In this document: positions 28,451-39,354 of the stretch, piece after piece
How positions within the stretch are numbered: the first letter of the stretch is position 1
Layout: every line of letters starts with the position of its first letter
Assembly (NCBI RefSeq): GCF_028618525.1
Contig: NZ_JAQITC010000001.1
Span: 1 to 64,000 of the forward strand
From: Bartonella sp. AU55XJBT
GTDB lineage: Bacteria > Pseudomonadota > Alphaproteobacteria > Rhizobiales > Rhizobiaceae
Reading direction: 5' to 3'
DNA length: 64,000 nt
Program-made: the position numbers and the translations under genes
Notes under the pieces: generated by a model
What the model was told of the DNA's origin: nothing
Database searches by the model: none
The model's input: the letters and a program-made list of their open reading frames with translations, nothing else

Positions 28451-31400
28451 TCATTTAACTTGATTGAGTTCTTTGGTTAAGCGCAAATCCTCTTCTGCTT
28501 TTGATCTTATAAAACGCCCTAAAAAAAGATAAACAACCGGTGTAACATAAAGCGTAAAAATCGTTGCTAGACCTAAACCACCAACAATAACCCAACCTAA
28601 AGCTATACGAGCTTCTGCACCAGCACCTTTGGCTAAAACCAAAGGAATCCCTCCTAAAATGGCACAAATCATTGTCATACAAACTGGACGAAGGCGAATA
28701 TTTGCTGCTTCTTCTACAGCTTCACGCACGCTTCTTCCCTGATCCCGTAATTGATCTGCAAATTCAACAATCAGAATACCATTCTTTGCCATAACGCCAA
28801 TTAACAAAATTAATCCAATTTGACTGTAAATATTAAGACTCACATCACTTAAGAGCATAGCAATCACAGCACAACCAATCCCTAATGGAACAGTGGCCAT
28901 GATAATGAATCCTGAAATAAAGCTTTCAAACTGAGCCGCTAAAACCAATAAAATAATCAAAAAGGCAATGCCAAAAACAATCATAAAATTGGAAGATGTT
29001 TCATGAAGTGTTTCGGCTTCTCCTAAGGGGACCACATAGGTTCCTTTCGATAATAAAGGAGAAGCAATTTTCTGCACAGTTTGGTAAGCATCCCCTAAGG
29101 TGATATCTGGAGCAAGATTTGCGCTTAAAATGACAGCGCTCATACGCTTTTCCCGTTTTAATTGGGGGGCGATAGCTTTTTCATGTAAATGCGCAATAAC
29201 AGATAAAGGAACATATCGATTATCTTTGGTCTTTAAAAAAATATTTTCTAAATCACTAGGACTCTTCATGGGATTTTTACGCGATATCAATTTAACATCG
29301 TAAGAATGATCATCCACGTTAATGGAACCAATCTTTTTACCATCCAACATTGCTTGTAATGTATCGCCCAAATTGGTGATATCAATTCCTAAATCGGAGG
29401 CTTTTTTTCGATTTATTTCAATAAAAAATTGCGGTTGTGTGGCATCAACAGTAAGACGTGGGCGAATAAAACGCCGATCAGCTTGTAAAGCGCGCACTAA
29501 CGTATCAGCAATGGGTTGTAATGTCGCATAATCATTGCCAAGAATTGCAAATTGTAACCCTTGCCCCGTTCCTCTCACACCTAGAGAATTTCCCTGTGCA
29601 GCAAACACAAAAACTGCTGGAAATTGCCTAACCTTTGCATTAACATCTTTCACAATTTCTTGCTGATTGCGTAAACGTTTATCCCAAGACGAAAGCAATA
29701 AAACCAAAAAAGCAGTATTGGGCGAACCGCCAATACCCGCGATAGAGTAACTATTAGCTATCTCACCTGCATCACGTAATGGCTGTAAACTTTCTTCAAT
29801 TTGCTCTACTTGCTCATTCAAATATTGTGTTGAAATACCTTGTGGTCCATTAATGACCAAAAAGATAAGAGCTCTATCTTCTGCTGGTGTTAATTCTTGT
29901 TGCAACTTCGTATAGCCTCCAACACAAAGCGCTGCAAAAACAAGTGAACCAAAAACAACAGCCCAAGGCTTTCCTAAACACTTATGCAAACTGTACGTAT
30001 AAGCCTTATGAAACAAAGCACCCCATTTATATAAAAAAGTAAAGTGATGATGGGCTTTTCCCTCTTTCTCCTCAATATGTTCTTTGAGAAAACGTGAAGC
30101 CAGCATGGGACAAAGCGTTAAGGCAACGATTGAAGAAAGCAAAATAGAAATTGCCAAAACAAAACCAAATTCTCTAAAAAGTCCTCCAACTTGTCCAGGA
30201 AGAAAGGAAATAGGGACAAACACAGCCACTAAAGTCAATGTTGTTGCGACAACAGCAAAAAAGACTTCACGGGTTCCTAACACCGCTGCGGCCCTAGGAC
30301 CTATCCCCATATTGCGCCATCGAACAATATTTTCCAGAACAACAATAGCATCATCCACAACAAGCCCTGTTGCCAAAACAAGTCCTAAAAATGTGAGAAT
30401 ATTCAATGAAAACCCTACAAGATAAATAGCCGCAATAGTCCCAATCAAAGCGACGGGAAGAGATACGGCAGGTATAAGCGTTACACGAATGTCTCTGAGA
30501 AAAAGAAAAATAACCAAGATAACGCTCAAAATAGCAATGACCAACGCAACCTCAACCTCATGAAGAGCGCTTTTAATAAAAATTGCATCGTCACTAATAA
30601 CGTCTATATGTACAGAAGAAGGAACAACACTTTTGAGATTATCAACAACAGCTCTCACGCCTGCAGAAATATTAAGAGTGTTGGATTGTGCTTTACGCAC
30701 AATACCTAATCCAATCCCTGTCTTTCCGTTGATACGAAGAATAACATTTTCTATATCGGGTGATAAAGTCACATGCGCCACATCACCAAGATATACATGA
30801 GGCTTTAAAACAACTTGTTCAAAAGATTCTGGTGTTGTTAAACGTGCAGTGGCGCGGACAACTAAAGTTTGTTTAGAATTGCGCAATGATCCTACGGGCA
30901 CATCCGTTGTCATATCAGCAAGAACACGTGAAATATCTGCGACAGTTAATCCATAACTTGCAAGTTTTGCTTGATCTATATCAATCTGAAAAATCTTTGT
31001 ACGAGCACTATCAATCTGAACATCACCAACGCCATCAACCGCAGAAATGGCATCAACGATCTGATCATCTACAACTGTTGTTAAATCATCAATACTCATT
31101 GTTGGTGATGTCACAACCAAATACATCATGGCTGCAGCATTCGAATCTGCTTTAATAATCAAAGGTGAATCGGCATTTTTGGGTAAAGAATAAGCAATGC
31201 GAGACAGAGCATCACGGATATCAGATGCCGCTACATTTAAATCAACACCGACATTAAAATTAATCTGTACACGGGAACGTCCAAAAGAAGATGTTGAAGA
31301 AATCGTCTTAACACCTGAAACACGAGAAACGACATCTTCTATAACTTTTGTCACTTCACGATCAATTGTTTCCGCCGACGCTCCAGAAAATATCGTCACA

Positions 31401-31588
31401 ATCGTTGTTACTGGCGTATCAACATCTGGTAATTCTCGCACATCAACATTCAACCATGCTGCAAATCCTGCAATGATGATCATGGCATTTATAACAAAAG
31501 TAAAAACCGGTCTTCGAATAAATAAGGCAATGAGACCACCTAGCTCCGCCTGTGACATTGGCTGTTTTGTGCTCAATTCTTGGCTCAT
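28451..31588 (-). CDS. RND efflux pump permease (AcrB/MexB family)
   Basis: A 1045-residue inner-membrane proton-driven pump. The N-terminus has FIRRPVFTFVINAMI before TM1 and VRELPDVDTP at the start of the first porter domain. TM4 carries the proton-relay pair in ATGLVVDDAIVVLENI (near 400-415), and the second half repeats the fold with GVMAKNGILIVEFADQ near 945. The length matches the family. It overlaps the adaptor gene by 4 nt (ATGA), so the two form an operon. No outer-membrane channel gene is adjacent; it presumably uses a TolC encoded elsewhere. Likely substrates are drugs, bile salts or host amphiphiles (family knowledge). Confidence 0.95.
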   Translation of the reverse strand: MSQELSTKQPMSQAELGGLIALFIRRPVFTFVINAMIIIAGFAAWLNVDVRELPDVDTPVTTIVTIFSGASAETIDREVTKVIEDVVSRVSGVKTISSTSSFGRSRVQINFNVGVDLNVAASDIRDALSRIAYSLPKNADSPLIIKADSNAAAMMYLVVTSPTMSIDDLTTVVDDQIVDAISAVDGVGDVQIDSARTKIFQIDIDQAKLASYGLTVADISRVLADMTTDVPVGSLRNSKQTLVVRATARLTTPESFEQVVLKPHVYLGDVAHVTLSPDIENVILRINGKTGIGLGIVRKAQSNTLNISAGVRAVVDNLKSVVPSSVHIDVISDDAIFIKSALHEVEVALVIAILSVILVIFLFLRDIRVTLIPAVSLPVALIGTIAAIYLVGFSLNILTFLGLVLATGLVVDDAIVVLENIVRWRNMGIGPRAAAVLGTREVFFAVVATTLTLVAVFVPISFLPGQVGGLFREFGFVLAISILLSSIVALTLCPMLASRFLKEHIEEKEGKAHHHFTFLYKWGALFHKAYTYSLHKCLGKPWAVVFGSLVFAALCVGGYTKLQQELTPAEDRALIFLVINGPQGISTQYLNEQVEQIEESLQPLRDAGEIANSYSIAGIGGSPNTAFLVLLLSSWDKRLRNQQEIVKDVNAKVRQFPAVFVFAAQGNSLGVRGTGQGLQFAILGNDYATLQPIADTLVRALQADRRFIRPRLTVDATQPQFFIEINRKKASDLGIDITNLGDTLQAMLDGKKIGSINVDDHSYDVKLISRKNPMKSPSDLENIFLKTKDNRYVPLSVIAHLHEKAIAPQLKREKRMSAVILSANLAPDITLGDAYQTVQKIASPLLSKGTYVVPLGEAETLHETSSNFMIVFGIAFLIILLVLAAQFESFISGFIIMATVPLGIGCAVIAMLLSDVSLNIYSQIGLILLIGVMAKNGILIVEFADQLRDQGRSVREAVEEAANIRLRPVCMTMICAILGGIPLVLAKGAGAEARIALGWVIVGGLGLATIFTLYVTPVVYLFLGRFIRSKAEEDLRLTKELNQVK

Positions 31589-32727
31589 TGTATACCCATT
31601 CCATAAACTGCTGATAATTGCTGTTGATGGGACTTTGGATCATCAATAATTATTACTTTACTCCCTGGATAAAGCATTTGCACCCCTTGAATAACAACTT
31701 GATCACCATTTTCCAGAGGGGCTTTCACAAAAACTTGATCTGCTTTATGCTGAATAATCGATACAGGGATAGACTCTACTTTGCCTTCTCTCACACGCCA
31801 AACGAATGACCCTTTACTATTCCATTGAATCGCGAGAGGATTAACGACAGGGAAAGATCCACCATGGAATCGTAAGGCAACAGAAAAGGACATACCAGAC
31901 ATGAGTGTATCTTTTTCATTATTGATTTCAACCTGAGCGTGAAGTGTACGGCTTTCTGGGTCAACGACATTATCAATCGCGTAAATGTGACCAACAAAAG
32001 ATTTATCTGGCTGCGCTGTTAATGTTGCTGTTACCTCATCTCCCTTATGGATTCGTGAAACATATCGTTCAGGGGCCCATATATCGACCAAAATACGTTC
32101 TCTATTCTCAATACGGCCTATTACAGTATTAAGGGTCACGTTATTCCCCGCATCAACGGGTAGAATACCAATAACTCCAGGAATCGGTGCACGAATTGTT
32201 CGCCGCTCCAGGTCTACCTCAGCATTACGCAAAACAAAATTTGCGTTATCCAACTCTAAGCGCGCTGTAATTTCTTGAACTTCCGTTGCTGTATTGCCAG
32301 CACGTAATTTAAGAATACGTGAAAGTGTTAAAGCATTATTATCACGTTGTACTTTTGCTTTTGCAGTTGCTATTTCCTCCTTTTTAGAATCAAGCTTTGC
32401 AATTACGTCTCCCACTTGTACTTTTGTACCAGCAGACACAAAAAGCTTATCAATAACACCTGGTAATAAAGGGGTTAAATATACCTCAGCAAGTGCTTGT
32501 CCACTCCCTAGAACGTTAAGTTGTTCATAAAAATCTTGGACTTTTACAAGATCAACGACAACATTCGTCGGGGGTCTTCCCATTTTTCCCTTTGAATCTT
32601 TATACGATATACTTGTTTTATCCACTATAGAAATGGGTTGTTCTGTGCTCTGTTTTCCAGCCCAATAAGTAGCCGTTAAAACAACAATTAAAAACACCAA
32701 TGGAAAGATCTTTTTTAATAACGCCAT
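31585..32727 (-). CDS. RND efflux periplasmic adaptor (membrane fusion protein)
   Basis: A 380-residue HlyD/AcrA-type adaptor that bridges the RND pump to an outer-membrane channel. An N-terminal hydrophobic segment (FPLVFLIVVLTATYWAG) anchors it. Then come a lipoyl half-motif (LLPGVIDKLFVSAGTKVQVGD), a helical hairpin near 130-190, the second lipoyl half (RAPIPGVIGILPVDAGNNV) and beta-barrel/membrane-proximal domains. There is no lipobox Cys. First gene of the two-gene operon with the pump. Confidence 0.93.
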   Translation of the reverse strand: MALLKKIFPLVFLIVVLTATYWAGKQSTEQPISIVDKTSISYKDSKGKMGRPPTNVVVDLVKVQDFYEQLNVLGSGQALAEVYLTPLLPGVIDKLFVSAGTKVQVGDVIAKLDSKKEEIATAKAKVQRDNNALTLSRILKLRAGNTATEVQEITARLELDNANFVLRNAEVDLERRTIRAPIPGVIGILPVDAGNNVTLNTVIGRIENRERILVDIWAPERYVSRIHKGDEVTATLTAQPDKSFVGHIYAIDNVVDPESRTLHAQVEINNEKDTLMSGMSFSVALRFHGGSFPVVNPLAIQWNSKGSFVWRVREGKVESIPVSIIQHKADQVFVKAPLENGDQVVIQGVQMLYPGSKVIIIDDPKSHQQQLSAVYGMGIQ

Positions 32728-33092
32728 ACACCTACCCTTACTGTATCATGTTTATCTGAAATAGTGTTCAACAGTCATATCGGCGTTTTACACAAAAACC
32801 CAACAGCAGGTATATATCTTACCCCCCACCGCAAAAACATATATCATCTCTGGCTGACTATCGTTCATAGACGAAAACGTCAAGTTAACTATCGTTCATA
32901 TTGCGTGGTAAGGTCACAACAGGAAAATGACCCTATCAAAAATCCAATTGCAACCATAATATATTATAATTTTTTTTAATATCTCACAAAAAAAAGAGAT
33001 TTTTTTTATGACGCCCCAAGTTTCACTTGCATTTCTTTAATGAAACGATTAGGAACCCATTGTCTTAGACAATGTAGAAAATCGCAATGTGT
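32728..33092. other. 365-bp region between the efflux operon and tRNA-Arg
   Basis: Contains the upstream region of the efflux operon and the tRNA-Arg promoter. A repeated word CTATCGTTCATA occurs at about 32859 and 32890. No regulator gene is present. Confidence 0.45.
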
Positions 33093-33169
33093 GCACCCGT
33101 AGCTCAGCTGGATAGAGCACCAGACTACGAATCTGGGGGTCAGGAGTTCGAATCTCTTCGGGTGCGCCA
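33093..33169 (+). tRNA. tRNA-Arg(ACG)
   Basis: A 77-nt tRNA with encoded CCA. The acceptor GCACCCG pairs with CGGGTGC. The anticodon stem CCAGA/TCTGG carries loop CTACGAA (anticodon ACG). Confidence 0.95.
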
Positions 33170-33885
33170 TCTATCAATAAATTCAATATCTTGCTCATGA
33201 ATTCAAGCCTTTTGAATTTTTTTATGTGATTTATTTTTTGCTTACCTTTGGTCTTCTTATGGCTTTTTATTTCATTCTATTTTGAGTCGTTTCTTAGCTA
33301 TTTTGATAGAATGGGATGTTGTGCGGCCTTCAATCCAGCCCAAAGGTGTTTTTTATTAGCAATAATCGTGGAGATTACATAAGTTGGTGTGTGCTGTTGC
33401 TTTCTTTTTTCAAGCTATGCGCTTGTTTTTGATTTCTTCTAGATTATACTTTTTCATCAACGGGTATTTCTGAGCATTTCATTTCTGTCCGCCCCATCTT
33501 AAGAGGGACTCCACAAATTGCGGTTTAGCGACCTCTAAAACTTTTTCAGTGTACTATTCGGAATAACAGATATAAGATATCAAAATCGCTGCGTAAAAAG
33601 TTCTTAAATTAATTATCCAAAGACTTTTTTCTGATATTCATCATGAGCTGATATTAAGCGTAATATTGCAGACTAGCTAAGAACTTATCGAAACTAAAAA
33701 CATAGAGATTCTTTTTTCCCAAAAACAATAAAACTCCTCTTGCCGTTCTTTAGTATTATCGCTTGCGCGACACATCATTGACCTCTATGATATCTTATAC
33801 TTTCTATTCTCTATGGTTTTTTTTCATTAATCCATAGAATACAGATCCCAAATGTTAATAAAAGCTTAGTTTAAAGAATTTTTCC
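33170..33885. other. 716-bp intergenic region before fhs
   Basis: AT-rich, with no supported ORF. It should contain the fhs promoter; no riboswitch-like structure was recognised by eye. Confidence 0.5.
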
Positions 33886-35559
33886 ATGCCTAAAACAGAT
33901 ATTGAAATTGCTCGCACTGCTAAAAAGCAGCATATTACTGAAATTGCACAAAAAATTGGTATCGCACATGAAAATCTCATTCCCTATGGCCATGATAAAG
34001 CTAAAATTTCTTCTGCATACATAAAATCGCTCAATAAAAATCCAGATGGTAAACTTATCCTCGTCACGGCTATCAATCCCACACCTGCTGGAGAAGGAAA
34101 AACTACAACAACGGTTGGACTAAATGATGCTCTTAATCTCATTGGCAAAAAAACAATAGCCACTTTGAGAGAACCGTCTTTAGGCCCCTGTTTTGGTGTA
34201 AAGGGTGGTGCTGCTGGTGGTGGTTATGCGCAAGTCATCCCAATGGATGATCTTAATTTACATTTTACCGGTGATTTTCATGCTATTACAGCAGCGCATA
34301 ATCTTCTTGCCGCGATGATCGATAATCACATCTATTGGGGAAATACTCTCAACATTGATCCACGTCGTATTGTTTGGAAGCGCGTTCTTGATATGAATGA
34401 CCGTGCATTGCGCGATATTGTTATTTCATTGGGGGGCATAACAAATGGTTTTCCACGCCAAACAGGTTTTGACATTACTGTTGCATCAGAAATTATGGCA
34501 CTTCTTTGTCTCTCTGAAAATTTAGAAAACCTTACACAAAGACTCAAAAAAGTGATTGTTGCCTATCGTTATGATAAAACGCCCATAACAGTGGCTGATC
34601 TCAATGCAGAAGGCGCAATGGCAGTTCTTCTCAAAGATGCCATACAACCCAATCTTGTACAAACAATTGAAAATAATCCTGTTCTCGTTCATGGAGGGCC
34701 TTTTGCCAATATTGCTCATGGTTGTAACTCAGTTATAGCAACAAAAACCGCTTTAAAATTGGCTGATTATGTTGTCACGGAAGCAGGATTTGGAGCCGAT
34801 CTTGGAGCAGAAAAATTCTTCAACATAAAATGTCGGCAAGCAGGCATTGTACCAAATGCAACAGTGATTGTTGCAACGATTCGTGCATTAAAAATGAATG
34901 GTGGGTTGGATAAAAATAATCTGACAGAAGAAAATATCACCGCTTTAGAAAAGGGAGCCACTAATCTTTTAAGACATATCAAAAATATGGAGCTCTACGA
35001 TATCCCTTGTGTTGTAGCAATTAATCATTTTGACAGTGATAGCGATGCTGAAATAAAAACATTACAAAAAATAGTTGCAGCAACTGGACACAAAGCTATT
35101 GTCTGTAAGCATTGGGAACAAGGTGGAAAAGGTGCTATAGAACTTGCACAAGAACTTATTGCCTTAATTGAAAAACAAGATTCCGATTTTAAAGTGCTCT
35201 ATCAAGATGATATTCCCCTCGTTCAAAAAATTAATTGTATTATAACAAAGTTATACGGTGGGCGTGGCGCTATCATCTCAGCGCCTATTCTTAAACAACT
35301 TGAATCTTGGGAAAAAGAAGGTTTTGGCACCTACCCTATTTGTATGGCAAAAACACCTTATTCTTTTTCTGCTGATCCCAAGCAATATGGTGCTCCTGTT
35401 GATTTTGAAATTCCTATACGAGAAGTTCGTCTCTGTGCGGGAGCCGGCTTTATTGTTGTCATTTGTGGAGATGTTATGACCATGCCCGGCTTACCGCATT
35501 ATCCTGCCGCTGAAAAAATCCATCTTGATGAAAATGATAATATACAAGGGCTTTCATAA
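33886..35559 (+). CDS. fhs: Formate-tetrahydrofolate ligase
   Basis: ATP-dependent formation of 10-formyl-THF from formate and THF, feeding one-carbon metabolism. The 557-residue length is standard. Signatures are [18 protein letters not shown] (nucleotide-binding, near 62-79), [19 protein letters not shown] (near 94-112), [10 protein letters not shown] (near 125) and [12 protein letters not shown] (near 328). The ATG at 33886 has no strong ribosome site. It is monocistronic, followed by a stem-loop and then rpsU. Confidence 0.97.
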   Translation: MPKTDIEIARTAKKQHITEIAQKIGIAHENLIPYGHDKAKISSAYIKSLNKNPDGKLILVTAINPTPAGEGKTTTTVGLNDALNLIGKKTIATLREPSLGPCFGVKGGAAGGGYAQVIPMDDLNLHFTGDFHAITAAHNLLAAMIDNHIYWGNTLNIDPRRIVWKRVLDMNDRALRDIVISLGGITNGFPRQTGFDITVASEIMALLCLSENLENLTQRLKKVIVAYRYDKTPITVADLNAEGAMAVLLKDAIQPNLVQTIENNPVLVHGGPFANIAHGCNSVIATKTALKLADYVVTEAGFGADLGAEKFFNIKCRQAGIVPNATVIVATIRALKMNGGLDKNNLTEENITALEKGATNLLRHIKNMELYDIPCVVAINHFDSDSDAEIKTLQKIVAATGHKAIVCKHWEQGGKGAIELAQELIALIEKQDSDFKVLYQDDIPLVQKINCIITKLYGGRGAIISAPILKQLESWEKEGFGTYPICMAKTPYSFSADPKQYGAPVDFEIPIREVRLCAGAGFIVVICGDVMTMPGLPHYPAAEKIHLDENDNIQGLS

Positions 35560-35670
35560 GTTTATAACCATAAACTCTATCCTTTATTATAAAAAGTATT
35601 TTATTACAAAAAGAATAGAATTTTAAAAAGTTATATAGACAAATGTCTTATTTATATGATATAAGCCTTT

Positions 35671-35705
35671 GTCCTTTTAGATATGTCTTTAAAAGGACGT
35701 AGGTT
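35671..35705 (+). terminator. Stem-loop with T-tract between fhs and rpsU
   Basis: Arms GTCCTTTTA (35671-35679) and TAAAAGGAC (35690-35698) are perfect complements around a 10-nt loop, followed shortly by TTTTT. It lies about 110 nt past the fhs stop and about 45 nt before rpsU. It may terminate fhs or act in the rpsU leader. Confidence 0.5.
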
Positions 35706-35745
35706 TTTCCTATCATTTATGACACTGAAAAAAGCAGGATAAATA

Positions 35746-35979
35746 GTGCAAGTACTCGTTCGTGATAATAATGTTGACCAAGCGCTTCGCGCGTTGAAAA
35801 AAAAGATGCAGCGTGAAGGTATCTTCCGTGAAATGAAAATGCGTAGTTATTATGAAAAGCCATCTGAAAAACGTGCTCGTGAAAAAGCTGAGGCTATTCG
35901 TCGTACACGTAAGCTTGCTCGTAAGCGTGCGCAAAGAGAGGGTTTTGTTAGTAACGGACGGAGTGTTGCGGTGAAGTGA
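35746..35979 (+). CDS. rpsU: 30S ribosomal protein S21
   Basis: Small-subunit protein near the mRNA exit site that helps with Shine-Dalgarno pairing. The 77 residues contain the family core [20 protein letters not shown] and the basic tail [20 protein letters not shown]. The start is GTG at 35746 with AGGA about 8 nt upstream. Confidence 0.96.
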   Translation: MQVLVRDNNVDQALRALKKKMQREGIFREMKMRSYYEKPSEKRAREKAEAIRRTRKLARKRAQREGFVSNGRSVAVK

Positions 35980-37436
35980 TACACTTTTGATGCATCATAG
36001 AATTGCATAAGCAATAGAGAATAAGTTACCGGAAAAATTTATCTTCATAAGCAAGTGTAATAAGGTGTTTGTTTGTGCAGTATTGTGTTGTGTTTTAGTT
36101 ACATAAATGAATATATTAATTATCTGAAAGAGCTAAATTTTTTTGTCATAGAGATGCAGTTTTCTTCACTCTTGTGGTTTTCAAAAACAGATAACATAAC
36201 GATACTTTAGATATTTAAGGGACTTGTTCCTGTATAAAATGTGGAGTGAGTGTAAGATATTTATTACCACTTTTTGCTATAATTCTCCTCCTTCTTTTTA
36301 TCTCTCACATAACTATTTCTTATATGCACGTCTGATGATGATTTTCTTTTTTTCTTCTTAAATATTCTGCATCTTTCGAAGATTTTAGAGCAGATTGCAA
36401 AACCAAATGACTATCGCAATATGCAGTTGTGTGTGGAAGGGTATGAAAATATATAGTCCTCTGTCTCTTTGCTTATGTAATTAATCTCATAAGCGTATCG
36501 AATAATCCCTCTTCTTTCATCAAACTTTTTATACTGAGCTGAAATAAAAGAAAATTGAAAATAAACAAAGAAAACACTCTTATTTTAATATGGGTGCAAG
36601 TGTCTTATATACCTATTTTTGATGAAAATGGTTTTACAATTTAAATAACGAGTTTAAATTGATCCCTTACAGCATATTCTCTCAACATCCTCTCATATTG
36701 AATCAATCAAGTTTTCTTGCTTGTACATCGACAAGCGGAATTTATTATGCAAATAAAATAACAATGCTTCTTATAAACGCTCCAAATAATAGGAATAATA
36801 TTACATTGAGATCTGTGAAATAGAATGACGGCACTACCTTATTAACATACGGATAAGCACTATCATTGCGTAAGATCACTACAGAGCAAATTTCATATAT
36901 TAAATTATCACAAAAACTATCCTGTTAAAATTAGCTCTTTATATATCAACTTATTCTATAATGTTGCTCATATTTTTACGCTTAAATGCTTCATACATCG
37001 TATTCTTTTGTCCATTCAAAACTGTCTTCTCAAACCAAACCATAATCCTTTTACTGAACAGTTTTCGTATTCATAACATGCATAACTGTACTTTTATTTC
37101 GAGAAACACTCTTGGAAAAAAGAGACAAAATTTTAGCTCTGATTTCCTATACAAAACTGCTCCGGCCACAATATACTTGATACTTGGCTATTTTAATATT
37201 TTTCTCACGCATACAAATCGCTAAAAACCCAATATTTATCTACAACTATCCCCTCATAAACACCCTAAAGTACTCAAAAATTCAAACTTTTGTTTCTTTA
37301 TTTTGCTCTTCTTCCAACAATTTTTTCATTGTTTAGATCTCATTAACGAGCGATATGGCATAATTTTTTTATCAGTCTCCAATCTTATCTTCCAGATTTT
37401 AAATGACTAATATATGACGAAATAAAGGAGTTCAGT
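35980..37436. other. 1.46-kb AT-rich stretch without a supported gene
   Basis: The longest apparently empty region of the window. The only sizeable frame, 36961-37224 (+), gives a hydrophobic peptide without a ribosome site or recognisable family. I see no tRNA, repeat or clear ncRNA fold. It may be a decayed gene or hold an unannotated small RNA. Confidence 0.55.
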
Positions 37437-37997
37437 GTGCAAAATTCTTGTTGGTTTCGCGTTTTAATGCTTGCATCATGTATCTTAATAGCAAAAGTCA
37501 TTGTATTGGGTCCACCACGTTTGTTGCACGCACAAACCTTTAATCAAAATTTAGGTCCCAGTGGTTTACCCCTTCCGCGATTTGCTTCGATTAAACCCAC
37601 TCGTGTTAATGTACGCGTTGGGCCAGGAAGCAACTATTCTATTATTTTTACCTACAAAAAGAAGGGGTTACCTATTGAAATCATACAAGAATATGATCAA
37701 TGGCGCAAAATTCGTGATGCAGAAGGCGATGAAGGGTGGGTATATCAATCGCTTTTATCAGGAAAGCGAACGGCTATAACTATTCCATGGCAAAAAGATA
37801 AAACAAAAAGGCTGATGCTACGAAACAAACCCACTGACGACGCACAACTAGTGGCAGAAGTAGAGCCTAATGTCATTGGCAATATCCACCAATGCGATGG
37901 ACAATGGTGCGAAATCACTCTTAATAACGTTCATGGATGGCTCCATCAACCTCAATTATGGGGAATCTATCCTGATGAAAAAATAAAAGGTTGGTGA
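37437..37997 (+). CDS. Secreted protein with two bacterial SH3-like domains
   Basis: A 186-residue exported protein. Residues 1-32 form a signal peptide ending near LLHAQ. The first SH3b domain spans about 55-110 (VNVRVGPGSNYSIIFTY through DEGWVYQSLLSG) and the second about 125-180 (LMLRNKPTDDAQLVAEV through NNVHGWLHQPQLWG). Such domains bind peptidoglycan or peptides in the periplasm. The start is GTG at 37437 with AGGAG 6 nt upstream. It lies convergent to irr. It is a conserved alphaproteobacterial family without an assigned reaction. Confidence 0.88.
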   Translation: MQNSCWFRVLMLASCILIAKVIVLGPPRLLHAQTFNQNLGPSGLPLPRFASIKPTRVNVRVGPGSNYSIIFTYKKKGLPIEIIQEYDQWRKIRDAEGDEGWVYQSLLSGKRTAITIPWQKDKTKRLMLRNKPTDDAQLVAEVEPNVIGNIHQCDGQWCEITLNNVHGWLHQPQLWGIYPDEKIKGW

Positions 37998-38043
37998 ATG
38001 CTCAAATGCATCAAGTTTAATTTTCATTCCTCATTGAATATGC

Positions 38044-38568
38044 TTATTCCCTATCACAAGATTGATTTTTTTGTTTCAAGCGAACGATCAAATCAACATG
38101 TGAAATTTCCATACCTTCTGGTGGTGTAGGCAAATTTCCAATAATGGGAAATTCTTCTAAATTGCAAGGAATATCAAGGATATGATTTTCACCTTCTATA
38201 TAAAAATGGTAGTGATCAGAGGTATTTGTATCAAACCAAGTCTTCGAACCCTCTACGGCAATAATCCGTAATAATCCCGCTTCAGTAAATTGATGAAGCG
38301 TATTGTAAACCGTTGCTAAGGATACAGGAACACCTGCCCTCACCGCTTCCTCATAGAGCTCTTCAGCCGTAATATGACGATTTCCTTCAGAAAAAATCAT
38401 ATGTGCAAGCTCTAATCGCTGACGTGTTGGACGCAAACCATTTTCACGCAAACGTTTTTGTAACATAGAAGTGGAATAATATTGCACACCTTCTCCACAT
38501 TCTCTTGTGGACTGTTGCTTTTCATTCATATCTAAATTGTCTGCATTCCCTGACATATTACGAACCAA
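38044..38568 (-). CDS. irr: Fur-family iron response regulator Irr
   Basis: A Fur-superfamily DNA-binding protein; in Rhizobiales Irr regulates heme and iron genes and responds to heme. The winged helix lies in GLRPTRQRLELAHMIF through VSLATVYNTLHQF. The dimerisation domain carries the metal/heme-associated HYHFY and GENH histidines (SDHYHFYIEGENH). An N-terminal Cys-Pro heme motif as in Bradyrhizobium is absent. I chose TTG at 38568 because GGGAG lies 5 nt upstream; ATG at 38556 is the alternative, and a TTG at 38625 is less likely. Its position divergent from fabA-fabB-fabI matches the rhizobial gene order and supports Irr over Fur. Confidence 0.88.
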   Translation of the reverse strand: MVRNMSGNADNLDMNEKQQSTRECGEGVQYYSTSMLQKRLRENGLRPTRQRLELAHMIFSEGNRHITAEELYEEAVRAGVPVSLATVYNTLHQFTEAGLLRIIAVEGSKTWFDTNTSDHYHFYIEGENHILDIPCNLEEFPIIGNLPTPPEGMEISHVDLIVRLKQKNQSCDRE

Positions 38569-38788
38569 AATATCTCCCTGCTTCAATAAGATAAAAATAT
38601 AAAAAATGGGAACAGTATGGTGCAATCTTGTATTCCATTTTTAAATAATTATCTATGTAGAATACATAAAAAAGGGCTTTTGTCACTAAAAATGATATAA
38701 AATCATTTCCCTCTCTTTAAAATTTGCTCTAAAAGTAGGTCGGGGAAAAGCGCAGAAATAAAGATATATGCAAATAAATGGAGTAACC

Positions 38789-39298
38789 ATGGCTGAACAA
38801 AAGTCTCGCTACACTTATGAAGAGCTTCTAAGCTGCGCTCGCGGCGAAATGTTTGGTAAGGGTAATGCGCAATTGCCGGCACCGCCAATGTTGATGATTG
38901 ATCGAATCACTCAAATCAGTGAAACTGGTGGTAAATACGATAAAGGAATGGTTCGTGCCGAATTTGACATTACACCAGACCACTGGTTCTTTAATTGTCA
39001 CTTTATAGGTGATCCCGTTATGCCAGGATGTCTTGGATTGGATGGTATGTGGCAATTAACAGGTTTTTTTCTTGGTTGGTTGGGAGAACCAGGGAAAGGA
39101 AGAGCGATATCAACAGGTGAAGTGAAATTATCAGGTATGGTAACACCACAAACCAAACTTCTTGAATATGGAATAGATTTTAAGCGTATTCGACGGGGAA
39201 ATTTAGTCTTGGGAATAGCTGATGGATGGCTCAAAGCAGATGGAGAAACTATTTATAAAGCGAATGATTTGCGCGTTGCTTTATTCAAGGAAGATTGA
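38789..39298 (+). CDS. fabA: 3-hydroxydecanoyl-ACP dehydratase/isomerase
   Basis: Introduces the cis double bond of unsaturated fatty acids at the C10 stage. The 169-residue protein has the hot-dog fold catalytic histidine in [12 protein letters not shown] near residue 71 and the paired acidic residue in LGLDGMWQL near 85. ATG at 38789 with GGAG 5 nt upstream is preferred over an upstream in-frame ATG at 38768 (which would add seven residues) and fits the family length (E. coli 171). First gene of fabA-fabB-fabI; divergent from irr. Confidence 0.97.
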   Translation: MAEQKSRYTYEELLSCARGEMFGKGNAQLPAPPMLMIDRITQISETGGKYDKGMVRAEFDITPDHWFFNCHFIGDPVMPGCLGLDGMWQLTGFFLGWLGEPGKGRAISTGEVKLSGMVTPQTKLLEYGIDFKRIRRGNLVLGIADGWLKADGETIYKANDLRVALFKED

Positions 39299-39354
39299 AT
39301 TTATTTTCATCAGGAAGAATTTTTTACTATTCTGTATGGAATAAGGAGGTATGA

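Noticed and set aside
30084..31649. Plus-strand ORFs of 113 and 150 codons
   Set aside because: They are shadows antisense to the RND pump gene.
36961..37224. 87-codon hydrophobic ORF
   Set aside because: No ribosome site; composition expected by chance in AT-rich DNA.
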